Source: Butyrivibrio sp. X503
GTDB lineage: Bacteria > Bacillota > Clostridia > Lachnospirales > Lachnospiraceae
DNA: 64,000 nt
Reading direction: 5' to 3'
Assembly (NCBI RefSeq): GCF_003625475.1
Contig: NZ_RAIQ01000003.1
Span: 124,001-188,000 of the forward strand
The notes under the pieces are model-generated. The model was not told the origin of the DNA, did no database searches, and saw only the letters and a program-made list of their open reading frames with translations. Below, piece by piece: positions 1 to 7,793 of the stretch (the first letter of the stretch is position 1; every line of letters begins with the position of its first letter). Both the position numbers and the translations under genes were made by a program.

Positions 1-1053
1 TCTGATAGCATTCTGCCCCAGATTTTCAACCAACTCTTTGAGCATATCTTTGTTTCCGCGAACAATACTCGTTTTCCCCTCTAGCTCAATTGTCACATTT
101 CTTTGTTTCGCATTAACTGATAAGACTTCCATACATTCTGAGGCAGTCTCGTATAAGTCAACCTCTGCAAAATGTAACTCAGAATCTTTTCTATCCAAAT
201 CCGAGAGTCTCAAAATATCATTTATCAATGCAAGTAATCTGTCGGCATTCTTTCTGATTTCCTGATAAAAATGATTCTGCTTCTCAGCGCCTACCATTCC
301 TCCCTCTAACAATTCAGCATAACCGGAGATAGCAGTAAGCGGTGTCTTAAGCTCATGTGAAACATTAGCTGTAAAATCCTGTCTAGCCTTTGCCGCTGAT
401 AAAATATCTGTATGCTGTGTGCGAAGCATTTCTGCCAAAGGATCTAATTCCCTGTACGGCGATTCATAATCTGCATTCTCCAAATTTTCCGCCATCATCT
501 CTATTGGTTTTAAAAGCTGTTTTGTAAGCAGATGAGAAATCGCTACGCAAATTGAAATGATCAAGAGAATAATTAATAGAATAATTGGTATCGCTGATAT
601 GAATACAGCCCAAATGCTCTGTGCATTGGTAGCAACACGAAGAACCGTTCCATTATCTAAACGCAACGCATAATAAAACGTATCCTCATTCATAGTGTCA
701 GATCTTCTAACTGCTTCCCCTTCACCATGTTCAAAAGCCGCCTGTATCTCTGGTCTGTCAAAATGATTTTGCAATAGCTCCGCTGAGGCATCATTGTCAT
801 ATAAAACAGTTCCATCTTTATCAATCCAAGTTACACGCAGCTCATCTAAATCAGTAGATAAATCTATCTGATCTACATCAATATCTACTGATTCAAAATA
901 TTGGGTATCCTTTAGAAGTTTCGCACTGACAGATAGATCTGATCGCACCTGACCCTCAAAGAGATTGTAATATATAATTGTAATTCCAATAACTGTTGCG
1001 ATAATTGCTAATATCGCAATTCCAACCAGTCTTATATTTATTCTTATTTTCAT
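1..1053 (-). CDS. Sensor histidine kinase, PhoR-like (3' end cut by window edge)
   Basis: Membrane sensor kinase that would phosphorylate the response regulator encoded just upstream. I translated it directly: it begins MKIRINIRLVGIAILA with a first membrane segment, has an extracytoplasmic region of about 130 residues, a second membrane segment (IIL/LIILLIIS), a HAMP-like linker, then the H-box FTANVSHELKTPLTAISGY with the phospho-acceptor His near residue 232. The visible part ends inside the N-box (ELVENLGQNAIR), so most of the ATPase domain lies outside the window. Its ATG overlaps the regulator's TGA (ATGA). The Pho-box-like repeats upstream of the three-gene cluster suggest that the signal is phosphate starvation, but the sensor domain itself does not show this. 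Confidence 0.9.
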   Translation of the reverse strand, partial: MKIRINIRLVGIAILAIIATVIGITIIYYNLFEGQVRSDLSVSAKLLKDTQYFESVDIDVDQIDLSTDLDELRVTWIDKDGTVLYDNDASAELLQNHFDRPEIQAAFEHGEGEAVRRSDTMNEDTFYYALRLDNGTVLRVATNAQSIWAVFISAIPIILLIILLIISICVAISHLLTKQLLKPIEMMAENLENADYESPYRELDPLAEMLRTQHTDILSAAKARQDFTANVSHELKTPLTAISGYAELLEGGMVGAEKQNHFYQEIRKNADRLLALINDILRLSDLDRKDSELHFAEVDLYETASECMEVLSVNAKQRNVTIELEGKTSIVRGNKDMLKELVENLGQNAIR

Positions 1054-1718
1054 TCGATTACATATCCTACATTTCTCACGGTCTTGATTCTACTACCATA
1101 ATCCCCTAATTTTTGGCGAAGAGTTTTTACATGCATGTCTATAGTTCTTGATTCCCCCTCGTAATCCGCTCCCCATACCTGCTCCATGATAGTGTCACGG
1201 TTCAGTACGATTCCTTTGTTTAATACAAGAAAAGACAAAAACTCATACTCCTTATAGGTTAGCTCAACATGATTTCCACTGATAGTAACCTCATGCTTTT
1301 CATTATTTATAACCAGTTCGTCCAGCCTAAGTTCTTTTATATCCTCAGCCTGAGTTCTACGAAGCAGGGCTTTCACCCTTGAGACTAGTTCCATAACCGA
1401 AAATGGCTTCTTGATATAATCATCAGCCCCATCCTCAATTCCTCTAACTAAATCAAGCTCTGTTGTTTTAGCAGTAACCATAATCACAGGGAGTTTCTTT
1501 GTCTCTGGATTTTTTCTAAGCTTCTTTACTATTTCATTGCCACTTTCATCCGGAAGCATAATATCCACTAAGCATAAATCCGGAATCACATCATTCATCT
1601 TGTCGTAAAAATCTTTTGCACATGAAAATCCTAATACCTTATGTCCCGCATTTATGAGGGCCAGCTCTTCGATTTCCCTTATGCTGTCATCATCTTCAAT
1701 TATATAAATAAGCGCCAT
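1050..1718 (-). CDS. OmpR/PhoB-family response regulator
   Basis: Two-component response regulator of 222 residues. The N-terminal receiver domain has the acidic pair EDDD near residues 8-11, the phospho-acceptor Asp in CLVDIMLPDESG and the conserved Lys in DDYIKKPFS. The C-terminal winged helix (about residues 125-222) has the family features ELTYKEYEFLSFL and IDMHVKTLRQKLG. It sits between the Na/Pi cotransporter and the histidine kinase, with 9 bp to the former and a 4-bp overlap with the latter, so the three genes form one operon. By context it is a PhoP-type phosphate regulator and would bind the direct repeats at 3603-3619. The family call is certain; the phosphate role is inferred. Confidence 0.92.
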   Translation of the reverse strand: MALIYIIEDDDSIREIEELALINAGHKVLGFSCAKDFYDKMNDVIPDLCLVDIMLPDESGNEIVKKLRKNPETKKLPVIMVTAKTTELDLVRGIEDGADDYIKKPFSVMELVSRVKALLRRTQAEDIKELRLDELVINNEKHEVTISGNHVELTYKEYEFLSFLVLNKGIVLNRDTIMEQVWGADYEGESRTIDMHVKTLRQKLGDYGSRIKTVRNVGYVIE

Positions 1719-1727
1719 TCATCTCTC

Positions 1728-3524
1728 CTATTGTGCGTCCTTAGACTGTCCTATCTCTTTCTTACTGATGGGGTAATGCTTAATCAGTTCTTCATACTCT
1801 TTGTTGAAGCTCTTTCTATCTTCACTGGATAAGCTTTCAAAATACTCATGCGTATTATAATCATCATCTAAAATAGTTATCATTTCAACTGCAATATTTG
1901 AACAATGATCAGACACTCGCTCCAAACCGGTCAATACATCATCCAAAATAAATCCCATTTCAATAGTAGACTTGCCCTTCTTCAGTCTCTTGATATGATT
2001 TTCCTTAATCGTCTTGCAGAGTGTATCAATAACTTCTTCAAGAGGCTCTACATGAACAGCAGCGTTTACATCATTTCTACAAAAACTATCAATAGTTAGT
2101 GCACATATATCATTAACCGCTCTGCAAAGAGCTTCCATTTCCCTAAGCTGCCTCTTCTTGAACTCTAAGCCCTTATCTTTTATTTCTTCTGCTGATTTAA
2201 CAATCTCTAAAGCATGATCTGAAATTCTTTCAAGATTACTGATACTATGCAGAATAATCGACATACTTTGACTATCCGATTTAGAAATATTCTTACTTGA
2301 TACTTTTACCAAATATGAGCCAATTGCATCCTCATACTTATCGACTACAGCTTCAAGTCTTGTAACTTCCTTAACCTTTTTCTTGTCATATTCTAATAGA
2401 GCTTCAAGTGATAAGGCGATAGATTTCTGACAAAGCTCCGCCATTTCTCTTACTTTTCCACGGCATAGTTCCATTGCAAATGCCGGCCTATCCAAGAATC
2501 TCTCGTCAATAATGATAGAATCCCTTTTAACCTCCGGCTCCTCAACTCCATTTGGTATAGTAATTTCAGCCAGCTTTACGAGCTTATCTGCAAATGGAAA
2601 AAGGAGTATTGCCGCGCCAATATTAAATAAACTATGAATCACAGCTATCCCTGCTGCATTGGCAGCTTTATCTAGAAAAACAAAATCTATAACTGTATTC
2701 AATGAATAGAATACAACCATAAAAACAATAGTTCCTATAAGATTAAAATATAAATGTATCATCGCCGAGCGGCGTGCGTTTTTGCTTGCCCCGACAGATG
2801 AAATAATTGAGGTTACACAGGTTCCAATATTCTGCCCCATAATAATCGGAAGTGCTACTGCATAATGAACAGCTCCGGTAGAACAAAGTGCCTGCAAAAT
2901 ACCAACAGATGCAGATGAACTCTGAATCACTGCCGTTAGAATTGCACCAACAGCCATTCCAAGTATAGGATTCCTAAAAGCTGTCATCATTCTTGTAAAA
3001 GAAGTATTGTCTGCTAGCCCAGACACAGCTCCACTCATTGTTTCCATTCCAAACATGAGAATCGCAAATCCAAGTAAGATTCCACCTACATCCTTTTTCT
3101 TAGATTCTTCTTTGTTTGACATAACTAAAATAATACCTATCGCCGCTAATATAGGCGAAAATGATGAAGGCTTTAGCATCTTAAGCCAAATGGTACTTCC
3201 CTCGATTCCTGTAAGTGAAAGCATCCAGGATGTAATAGTTGTACCCACATTTGCCCCCATAATAATACCTACAGCCTGATTTAGCTTCATAATTCCTGAA
3301 TTTACAAATCCAACTACCATGACAGTAGTTGCAGATGATGATTGAATAACTGCCGTAACTCCTGCGCCAAGCAACACCGCAAATATCCTCTTTGAAGTAA
3401 GCTTCTCAAGAATTATTTCCAACTTTCCGCCTGCCATCTTTGACAGTTCATTCCCCATCATGCTCATTCCATATAGAAACAGGGATAGCCCACCTATCAT
3501 ATTTAGAACATTAAAAATATCCAT
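1728..3524 (-). CDS. Na/Pi cotransporter family protein with PhoU-like C-terminus
   Basis: Membrane importer of the NptA/YjbB type, expected to take up phosphate with sodium. Two Na_Pi_cotrans repeats carry the signature QSSSATT and QSSSASV, each followed by hydrophobic helices. After about residue 340 a soluble helical PhoU-like region follows (SNLERISDHALEI and LERVSDHCSNIA repeats). I start it at the ATG at 3524 (MDIFNVLNMIGG), nine codons inside the longest frame, because AAAGGA lies at good distance there; this gives about 598 residues. It is the first gene of an operon with the response regulator and sensor kinase, downstream of Pho-box-like repeats. Related proteins can instead export phosphate, so direction is not proven. 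Confidence 0.9.
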   Translation of the reverse strand: MDIFNVLNMIGGLSLFLYGMSMMGNELSKMAGGKLEIILEKLTSKRIFAVLLGAGVTAVIQSSSATTVMVVGFVNSGIMKLNQAVGIIMGANVGTTITSWMLSLTGIEGSTIWLKMLKPSSFSPILAAIGIILVMSNKEESKKKDVGGILLGFAILMFGMETMSGAVSGLADNTSFTRMMTAFRNPILGMAVGAILTAVIQSSSASVGILQALCSTGAVHYAVALPIIMGQNIGTCVTSIISSVGASKNARRSAMIHLYFNLIGTIVFMVVFYSLNTVIDFVFLDKAANAAGIAVIHSLFNIGAAILLFPFADKLVKLAEITIPNGVEEPEVKRDSIIIDERFLDRPAFAMELCRGKVREMAELCQKSIALSLEALLEYDKKKVKEVTRLEAVVDKYEDAIGSYLVKVSSKNISKSDSQSMSIILHSISNLERISDHALEIVKSAEEIKDKGLEFKKRQLREMEALCRAVNDICALTIDSFCRNDVNAAVHVEPLEEVIDTLCKTIKENHIKRLKKGKSTIEMGFILDDVLTGLERVSDHCSNIAVEMITILDDDYNTHEYFESLSSEDRKSFNKEYEELIKHYPISKKEIGQSKDAQ

Positions 3525-3588
3525 ACAAATTCCTTTCTTTACTATCTTCAACTTAACCGCTTATCAGAATATCTCTTGAAAGTAAAAT

Positions 3589-3619
3589 GTATAGACAGCT
3601 TTATGTAAAATCCATGTAA
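3589..3619 (-). promoter_or_regulatory. Pho-box-like direct repeats and -10 of the phosphate operon
   Basis: On the plus strand ATGTAA occurs at 3603-3608 and 3614-3619, exactly 11 bp apart; on the minus strand this reads TTACAT twice. Direct repeats of TT(A/C)A(C/T)A with 11-bp period are the known PhoP box of Bacillus. A TATACA hexamer (plus 3589-3594) lies downstream and the repeats cover its -35 position, as in activator-dependent Pho promoters. A looser pair (GTAAAAA at 3638 and 3650) lies further upstream. Confidence 0.6.
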
Positions 3620-3651
3620 AATCTATTATCAACATTGGTAAAAATGTACGT

Positions 3652-3697
3652 AAAAAAACTCGTGACCACCAAATACCGATAGTCATGAGTTTTTATT
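3652..3697. terminator. Bidirectional intrinsic terminator
   Basis: Stem AAACTCGTGAC (3656-3666) with GTCATGAGTTT (3682-3692), one mismatch, flanked by an A-run on the left and a T-run on the right. It ends minus-strand transcription from rlmD and the tail fragment before the phosphate operon promoter. Confidence 0.75.
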
Positions 3698-3872
3698 TAT
3701 ATCATCTGAAAATGTCTAAAAGCCTCTTCAATCTCCTTGTATGTAGCCTTGGCTTCGGCACTTGTTAGATCAAGTTCATCCATATCCACTTTTACATTGA
3801 TATGGTGCTACGCCTCATGAAGTTTGGACAATAAGCATACCGTCTCAGCGGTTCGCTGTCTCCAATCAGTGT
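3698..3872 (-). pseudogene. Decayed C-terminal tail of an RlmD-like methyltransferase
   Basis: Minus-strand translation from 3872 gives QRTAETVCLLSKLHEA, an in-frame TAG, then HHINVKVDMDELDLTSAEAK, ATYKEIEEAFRHFQMI and TAA at 3698. ETVCLLSKL matches the family end seen in the intact neighbour (ETVVLLAKV). The part after it resembles the extra C-terminal tail that many clostridial RlmD proteins carry. The middle of that tail seems deleted, since ATYKEI runs straight into EEAFRHFQMI. There is no start codon or ribosome site. It is therefore a remnant, either of the downstream part of the adjacent gene or of a lost second copy. The tail comparison is from memory. Confidence 0.6.
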
Positions 3873-3909
3873 TCGCCTAAGGCTCCACTTCTTGGACAGC
3901 TATCGCATG

Positions 3910-3964
3910 GACCGTTGTAACTTCTAGCAAAGGTCATTCGACCTTTGCTAGAAGAACAACGGTC
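3910..3964. repeat. Long near-perfect inverted repeat across the rlmD stop codon
   Basis: Arms of about 24 bases (3910-3934 and 3941-3964) separated by 6 bases. The left part lies downstream of the stop and the right part covers the last codons of rlmD (ETVVLLAKV). There is no T-run after the stem, so it is not a normal terminator. Confidence 0.85.
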
Positions 3965-5277
3965 TCAACTCCCCTGGTAAACGGGAACATGTCTACCGGA
4001 ACGGCTTTCTTTACTTTGTAGCCGCCTTTGGTGATGAGACCCAGATCTCGCGCGAGAGAATCGGGGCTGCAGGATATATACACAACCTTGGCGGGAGCCA
4101 GGCTGATCATTGATGAAATAAACTCAGGCGTGGAGCCGGCTCTTGGCGGATCCATAAACACGATGTCTACCTTGTCGCCGGAATCGGCCATCTGCTGCAT
4201 GAATCTGGTCGCGTCGTTCTGATATACGGTGATGTTCTTGACTTCATTTATCTTGGCATTAAGAATAGCGTCTTTTACCGCATCCTTGTTGAGCTCTACC
4301 GAAATAACCTCTTTTACGTGAGGACTCATTATGATACCGATCGTTCCGACACCGCAGTAACAATCAAGCACTGTTTCTTTCCCGGAAAGCTCTGCCATGT
4401 CGATCGCAGTCTTATAAAGGAGCTCAGTCTGCACGGGATTTACCTGATAGAAGGACTTGGGGCTTATCTTAAACTTCATGCCACAGCATGTGTCGTAGAT
4501 AAATCCGGGGCCGTACATGGGCTTCTCCTTATCGCCGAGGACCATGCTGGTCTGCTTGTCATTTACATTGAGCACGATCGTAGTGATCTCGGGATGCTCT
4601 TTCAAAAGAGCCTTCACAAAGTTGTTCTTCGACGGGAAAATGGGCGAAACGGTGACGAGTACCACCATGATCTCGCCTGTATATTTACCTATTCTTATGA
4701 GCACATGGCGAAGAAGTCCGTAGCCGTTGTCCTCATCATAAGTCTTTATCTTAAACGAAGGAAGAAGGTTTCTGATCGTCGCAATGATCGCATCGGCCTT
4801 CTTATCTTCAAGCAGGCAGCTCTCAACGGGAACGACTTCATGGCTTCCCTCTTTATATATTCCTGAAAGGGGTCTTCCCTTTTTATCATGAGTAAATACC
4901 GCATGAACCTTACATCTGTAGTGCTCGGGCTCTTCCATTCCGATAAAAGAAGCAAGCTTGGTGTAGGGCTCGAGGAGCTTAGCCACCTTGCCATGCTTGA
5001 GGTTAAGCTGCTTGTTGTAAGGCGTGTCGATCATCTGACAAGCGCCACACTTCTTGGAATACGGGCAGCGACTGTTCTTTGAAACTGCGTTCGCTTCTTC
5101 ACCACGCTTAAAGCTGCGTCCGGCGCTCTTTACAGGTTTGCGACTTGCTGTATTCGCGGGCTTCTTTCCCTGTGCGAATGCTTTCTTTGCAGACGCAGGC
5201 GCCTTCTTTCCCTGCCCGGCCACTTTCTTTGCCGATGTATTCTTTCTTTGCGCGGTCTTCTTGATCTCTTTTGCCAT
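3934..5277 (-). CDS. rlmD: 23S rRNA (uracil-C5)-methyltransferase, RlmD/RumA family
   Basis: SAM-dependent methyltransferase that makes 5-methyluridine in 23S rRNA. Iron-sulfur cysteines are visible (CPYSKKCGACQM, with a fourth in PVESCLLED), then the MTase core: SPKSFYQVNP, the SAM loop LDCYCGVGTIG, FMDPPRAG, and the catalytic Cys in YISCSPDSLARDL. The first 65 or so residues are a Lys/Ala-rich extension (KKTAQRK, SAKKVAGQGKK) that is not part of the fold. Start: ATG at 5277 with TAGGAG about 6 bases upstream. The 3' end is odd: the last codons form one arm of a fold-back and the protein stops right after ETVVLLAKVE. Which uridine is modified cannot be read from sequence. Confidence 0.93.
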   Translation of the reverse strand: MAKEIKKTAQRKNTSAKKVAGQGKKAPASAKKAFAQGKKPANTASRKPVKSAGRSFKRGEEANAVSKNSRCPYSKKCGACQMIDTPYNKQLNLKHGKVAKLLEPYTKLASFIGMEEPEHYRCKVHAVFTHDKKGRPLSGIYKEGSHEVVPVESCLLEDKKADAIIATIRNLLPSFKIKTYDEDNGYGLLRHVLIRIGKYTGEIMVVLVTVSPIFPSKNNFVKALLKEHPEITTIVLNVNDKQTSMVLGDKEKPMYGPGFIYDTCCGMKFKISPKSFYQVNPVQTELLYKTAIDMAELSGKETVLDCYCGVGTIGIIMSPHVKEVISVELNKDAVKDAILNAKINEVKNITVYQNDATRFMQQMADSGDKVDIVFMDPPRAGSTPEFISSMISLAPAKVVYISCSPDSLARDLGLITKGGYKVKKAVPVDMFPFTRGVETVVLLAKVE

Positions 5278-5313
5278 AAAAAACTCCTAAAATATATCTA
5301 CAACTATCACTCA

Positions 5314-5825
5314 GGCATGTATTTAAACAATTCATGCCTTTTTACATGCCGACGATTCTACCTCGCGGCATGCATAACAGCATTTTTCTCCGAAATACAT
5401 GCCTTCGATTTTTTCGCTCGGCATGTAAAACGATAATTATCATCTATATACATGCCACCCTCATCCAAGCCCAGCATGCATATCACATCTATTCCATTAT
5501 TGACATGTCATGCCGCAAAGCTGCTTGACATGCATATTCTCTTATATTCCACATATACATGCCACAATCATCAATTTTGATTCATGTGCCACCCAAAAGC
5601 GACATGCATATAGAAAGTATCTTCACATTTACATGCCTACATCATCAAATTTGCTCTCGGCATAATCCGAAATTGACATGCATACCAGACAAAAAACCTT
5701 ATTTGCATGCCGACATCATCAAATTTGCTTCCGCCATAATCCAAAAGCGACATGCATACAGGACAAATCTCAACATAGGCATGCCTAACGAGCCGAAAAA
5801 AAATCCCGGCCGCGACATGCCAAAA
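5314..5825. repeat. Repeat array of 53-bp then 74-bp units with ACATGCC/GGCATGT arms
   Basis: The motif ACATGCC or a close variant starts at 5344, 5397, 5450, 5503, 5557, 5631, 5705 and 5779: steps of 53, 53, 53, 54, 74, 74, 74. An inverted arm (GGCATGT, AGCATGC or GACATGC) follows at +23 in the short units and +44 in the long ones; the 21-bp gain between arms accounts for the unit length change. The last unit is shortened (arm at 5814). A first partial unit (GGCATGT) is at 5314. Sequence between arms is most alike in the 74-bp units (ATCATCAAATTTGC). Neither 53 nor 74 is divisible by three and no reading frame is shared, so it is probably non-coding. It fills the gap between two minus-strand genes. 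Confidence 0.85.
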
Positions 5826-5905
5826 GCCGAAATAAAAAAGGTAGAAGAACATCCCCTACCTTTCAAACGCTCATAATTCACAAAGCAGCCGCCGGGCAGC
5901 TACAA

Positions 5906-6304
5906 TCACTCGGAATCGCTTCCTGAGATCTCTTCGACTTTGATCTTAGGAACATCCATATCGGAGCTGGTGTCTTCCTTCTCCTTAACTGCCTCGCTTC
6001 TTCTCCTGATGCGATTTTCAAGGTCGAGGTCACCGTTGTCCTTGAACTTGATTCCCTCGATTCCCTGACAAAGCTCTCTTGCCTTGGGTGCGTCACTTCT
6101 GTTGATCCTGAAGGTGCAAACGATCTTGTTGCCGCTTCTGTCAAAGAGTTTCTGGAAAAAAGACTTATCCTGCCACTCGATGAAATAAGAAATTCTGTGC
6201 GCAAGGAATCTCTCCTCAAGGAGTTTCTTGCTCTCAATGCTGTAAACTCTGCAAAATGAAATCTCGTTATTAAAAACCTGACTGTTCTGTATAATTGATG
6301 ACAT
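5906..6304 (-). CDS. Hypothetical protein, charged C-terminus
   Basis: Not recognised. Starting at ATG 6304 (GAGAGG seven bases upstream; the longer frame has no ribosome site) it has 132 residues. The first 80 look like a small folded alpha/beta domain (SSIIQNSQVFNNEISFCRVY, HRISYFIEWQDKSFFQKLFD, VCTFRINRSDAPKARELC). The last 45 are highly charged and acidic (RRRSEAVKEKEDTSSDMD, EEISGSDSE), probably disordered. There is no signal peptide or membrane segment. It stands alone between the repeat array and the lipid operon. The good ribosome site and codon pattern support a real gene. Confidence 0.65.
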   Translation of the reverse strand: MSSIIQNSQVFNNEISFCRVYSIESKKLLEERFLAHRISYFIEWQDKSFFQKLFDRSGNKIVCTFRINRSDAPKARELCQGIEGIKFKDNGDLDLENRIRRRSEAVKEKEDTSSDMDVPKIKVEEISGSDSE

Positions 6305-6424
6305 AACTAACCTCTCAAAACTAATATATTTTCTATCTCGTAAAAAAAGAATTATCCTCAACAAAAAAACAAACGCGGGAAGTATCTGTGTTAAAAACCC
6401 CGCACAAATATACTAACATTACAC

Positions 6425-6468
6425 TCCCACGCTCGTCAAATTTGAACATGGGAGATTTGTTTTTTCAC
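6425..6468 (+). terminator. Possible terminator hairpin between convergent-free genes
   Basis: CTCCCA (6423-6428) pairs with TGGGAG (about 6449-6454) and is followed on the plus strand by a TTTGTTTTTT run. A second stem (GCGGG and CCCGC, about 6376-6405) lies just left and could serve the minus-strand operon that ends at 6470. Confidence 0.35.
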
Positions 6469-6469
6469 C

Positions 6470-7126
6470 CTACTCCTCTATACTCTTAAAAATCATCCTA
6501 TAAACCAGACGCACAAGCAGCGCCAAAAACATTCCGGCATTCTTAAATACCGAGCATCTGTCCATGTAATCCGGTCTCTTAATATCTGTCTTATAAAAAA
6601 AGTCTTCTTTATATATAAAATACGAAAGCAGCTCATCCATACTGCGAATATCATATTTATAGTACTTTTTATCCATGGGAACCGCACCGGAAAGACTAAT
6701 TATCTTGCCTACAAAAGACATGCAGTTATGAGCTTTGTAAATTCTGAAGCCATGAAAAAGACCCATCGTCGCCATAGACAAAAGATTAAAAAGATAATCT
6801 TTATCGCCCGCGATCTCATCAACAAACAGCCGTATACGCTGCATGTTTTCCGCATTAACCGGTATTTTAAAAACCTTCAGTTTAACTTTTTCATTTTTGC
6901 CAAAAGCGTAGCAGTCCAAGGTCTCATGCATGAATCCGGAATCAAACGGAGCGAAATGTCTTTTCCTTGAAAAAGTAATAAAATCATCAAGCTTCTCATC
7001 AAAGCACACTGCTATGTGAGTGTATTCATAGCCCGATAATTTCCGTGCAAACTGCCCCAGGCCCGTGAGCGCCCTGACTAATACCACATAAATATATTCA
7101 TCATTCTTTTGCATTTTCTTTATCAC
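6470..7126 (-). CDS. Permuted papain-like (YiiX/NlpC-P60-type) hydrolase
   Basis: The order of likely catalytic residues, His first in YEYTHIAVCFDE (His37) and Cys later in AHNCMSFVG (Cys135), matches the circularly permuted papain fold of YiiX/YebB-like proteins. That superfamily contains amidases, peptidases and lipid acyl hydrolases/transferases. The C-terminal 25 residues are hydrophobic (FLALLVRLVYRMIF), a probable membrane anchor. The frame begins with GTG at 7126; ATG at 7114 is the other candidate, neither with a strong ribosome site. It overlaps the end of the CDP-alcohol transferase gene, so it is the last gene of the lipid operon. A lipid-directed activity fits the context but is inferred. 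Confidence 0.7.
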   Translation of the reverse strand: MIKKMQKNDEYIYVVLVRALTGLGQFARKLSGYEYTHIAVCFDEKLDDFITFSRKRHFAPFDSGFMHETLDCYAFGKNEKVKLKVFKIPVNAENMQRIRLFVDEIAGDKDYLFNLLSMATMGLFHGFRIYKAHNCMSFVGKIISLSGAVPMDKKYYKYDIRSMDELLSYFIYKEDFFYKTDIKRPDYMDRCSVFKNAGMFLALLVRLVYRMIFKSIEE

Positions 7127-7793
7127 TCAATCTATTGAAAAGTTGAATCTGGAGACGTATCATCTCGTAATACATCGGAATTGCACCCAGAACAAAAATA
7201 ATATCCGCAGCTGTAAATCCATATCCGCCGAGTGTGATAACAGGCTCACAGCCAAACACCATAGCAACTATGCATATTCCCGCAAACAAAAGATGCGTCT
7301 CTATGGGACCAAGTCTCGGAAACAAAAACTCATTCAAATACCTGATGTAATTCATTGCCGTAAACATTAAAAGCCCATACACCGGCACAAGAAAAATCGT
7401 AACGTGAAAGCTTGCAACTTCCGAAAAAGTAAGCCCTATAAGCAAATATGTAATATGCAAAATGTCAGTCAGCAGGTCAAAAAACGCTCCCGCATCCGAT
7501 GACATATTTCTCTTTCTGGCGATATATCCGTCAAGATCGTCACAGATTATATGTATGAACAGCCCGATAATAGTTCCTATCAGGAAAAAGATATTGAGCT
7601 TTGCGAGAAAAGCGCAGATTATTCCAAACAGTCCTCCGAGCGCACCGAGCAAAGTCATCTGATTCGGCGTCATTTTTTCCGGGATCATTTTTCCGAATGT
7701 GCCGTAGACTATCGGATAAAAAGCATTCTCCAGCTTGCTCGGTACAATTTTCTTTACATTATCTTTCTTATTATCACAGTTATTCGTCGTCAT
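7101..7793 (-). CDS. CDP-alcohol phosphatidyltransferase family membrane enzyme
   Basis: Integral membrane enzyme that transfers a phosphatidyl or related group from a CDP-activated donor to an alcohol. The full family signature is present: D85-D-L-D88-G89-Y-I-A92-R93, then G102, D106 and D110. At least five hydrophobic segments surround it (GALGGLFGIICAFL, FFLIGTIIGLFIHIIC, ITYLLIGL, VFGCEPVITLGGYGF and others). It overlaps the radical SAM gene by 14 bp and the papain-like gene by 26 bp, pointing to translational coupling. The acceptor alcohol (glycerol-P, inositol, serine, archaeol-like or other) cannot be told from the motif. Confidence 0.9.
   Translation of the reverse strand: MTTNNCDNKKDNVKKIVPSKLENAFYPIVYGTFGKMIPEKMTPNQMTLLGALGGLFGIICAFLAKLNIFFLIGTIIGLFIHIICDDLDGYIARKRNMSSDAGAFFDLLTDILHITYLLIGLTFSEVASFHVTIFLVPVYGLLMFTAMNYIRYLNEFLFPRLGPIETHLLFAGICIVAMVFGCEPVITLGGYGFTAADIIFVLGAIPMYYEMIRLQIQLFNRLSDKENAKE

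Noticed and set aside
4318..4866. 182-residue plus-strand frame opposite rlmD
   Set aside because: Shadow of the methyltransferase, whose catalytic motifs are all on the minus strand.
5314..5825. CRISPR array
   Set aside because: The repeats are 7-bp arms with related, not unique, spacers; no 25-36 bp exact repeat and no cas genes.
5559..5881. Several open frames on both strands through the 5.3-5.9 kb array
   Set aside because: They are repeats of the array read in shifting frames, have no ribosome site and would be broken by the 53/74-bp period.
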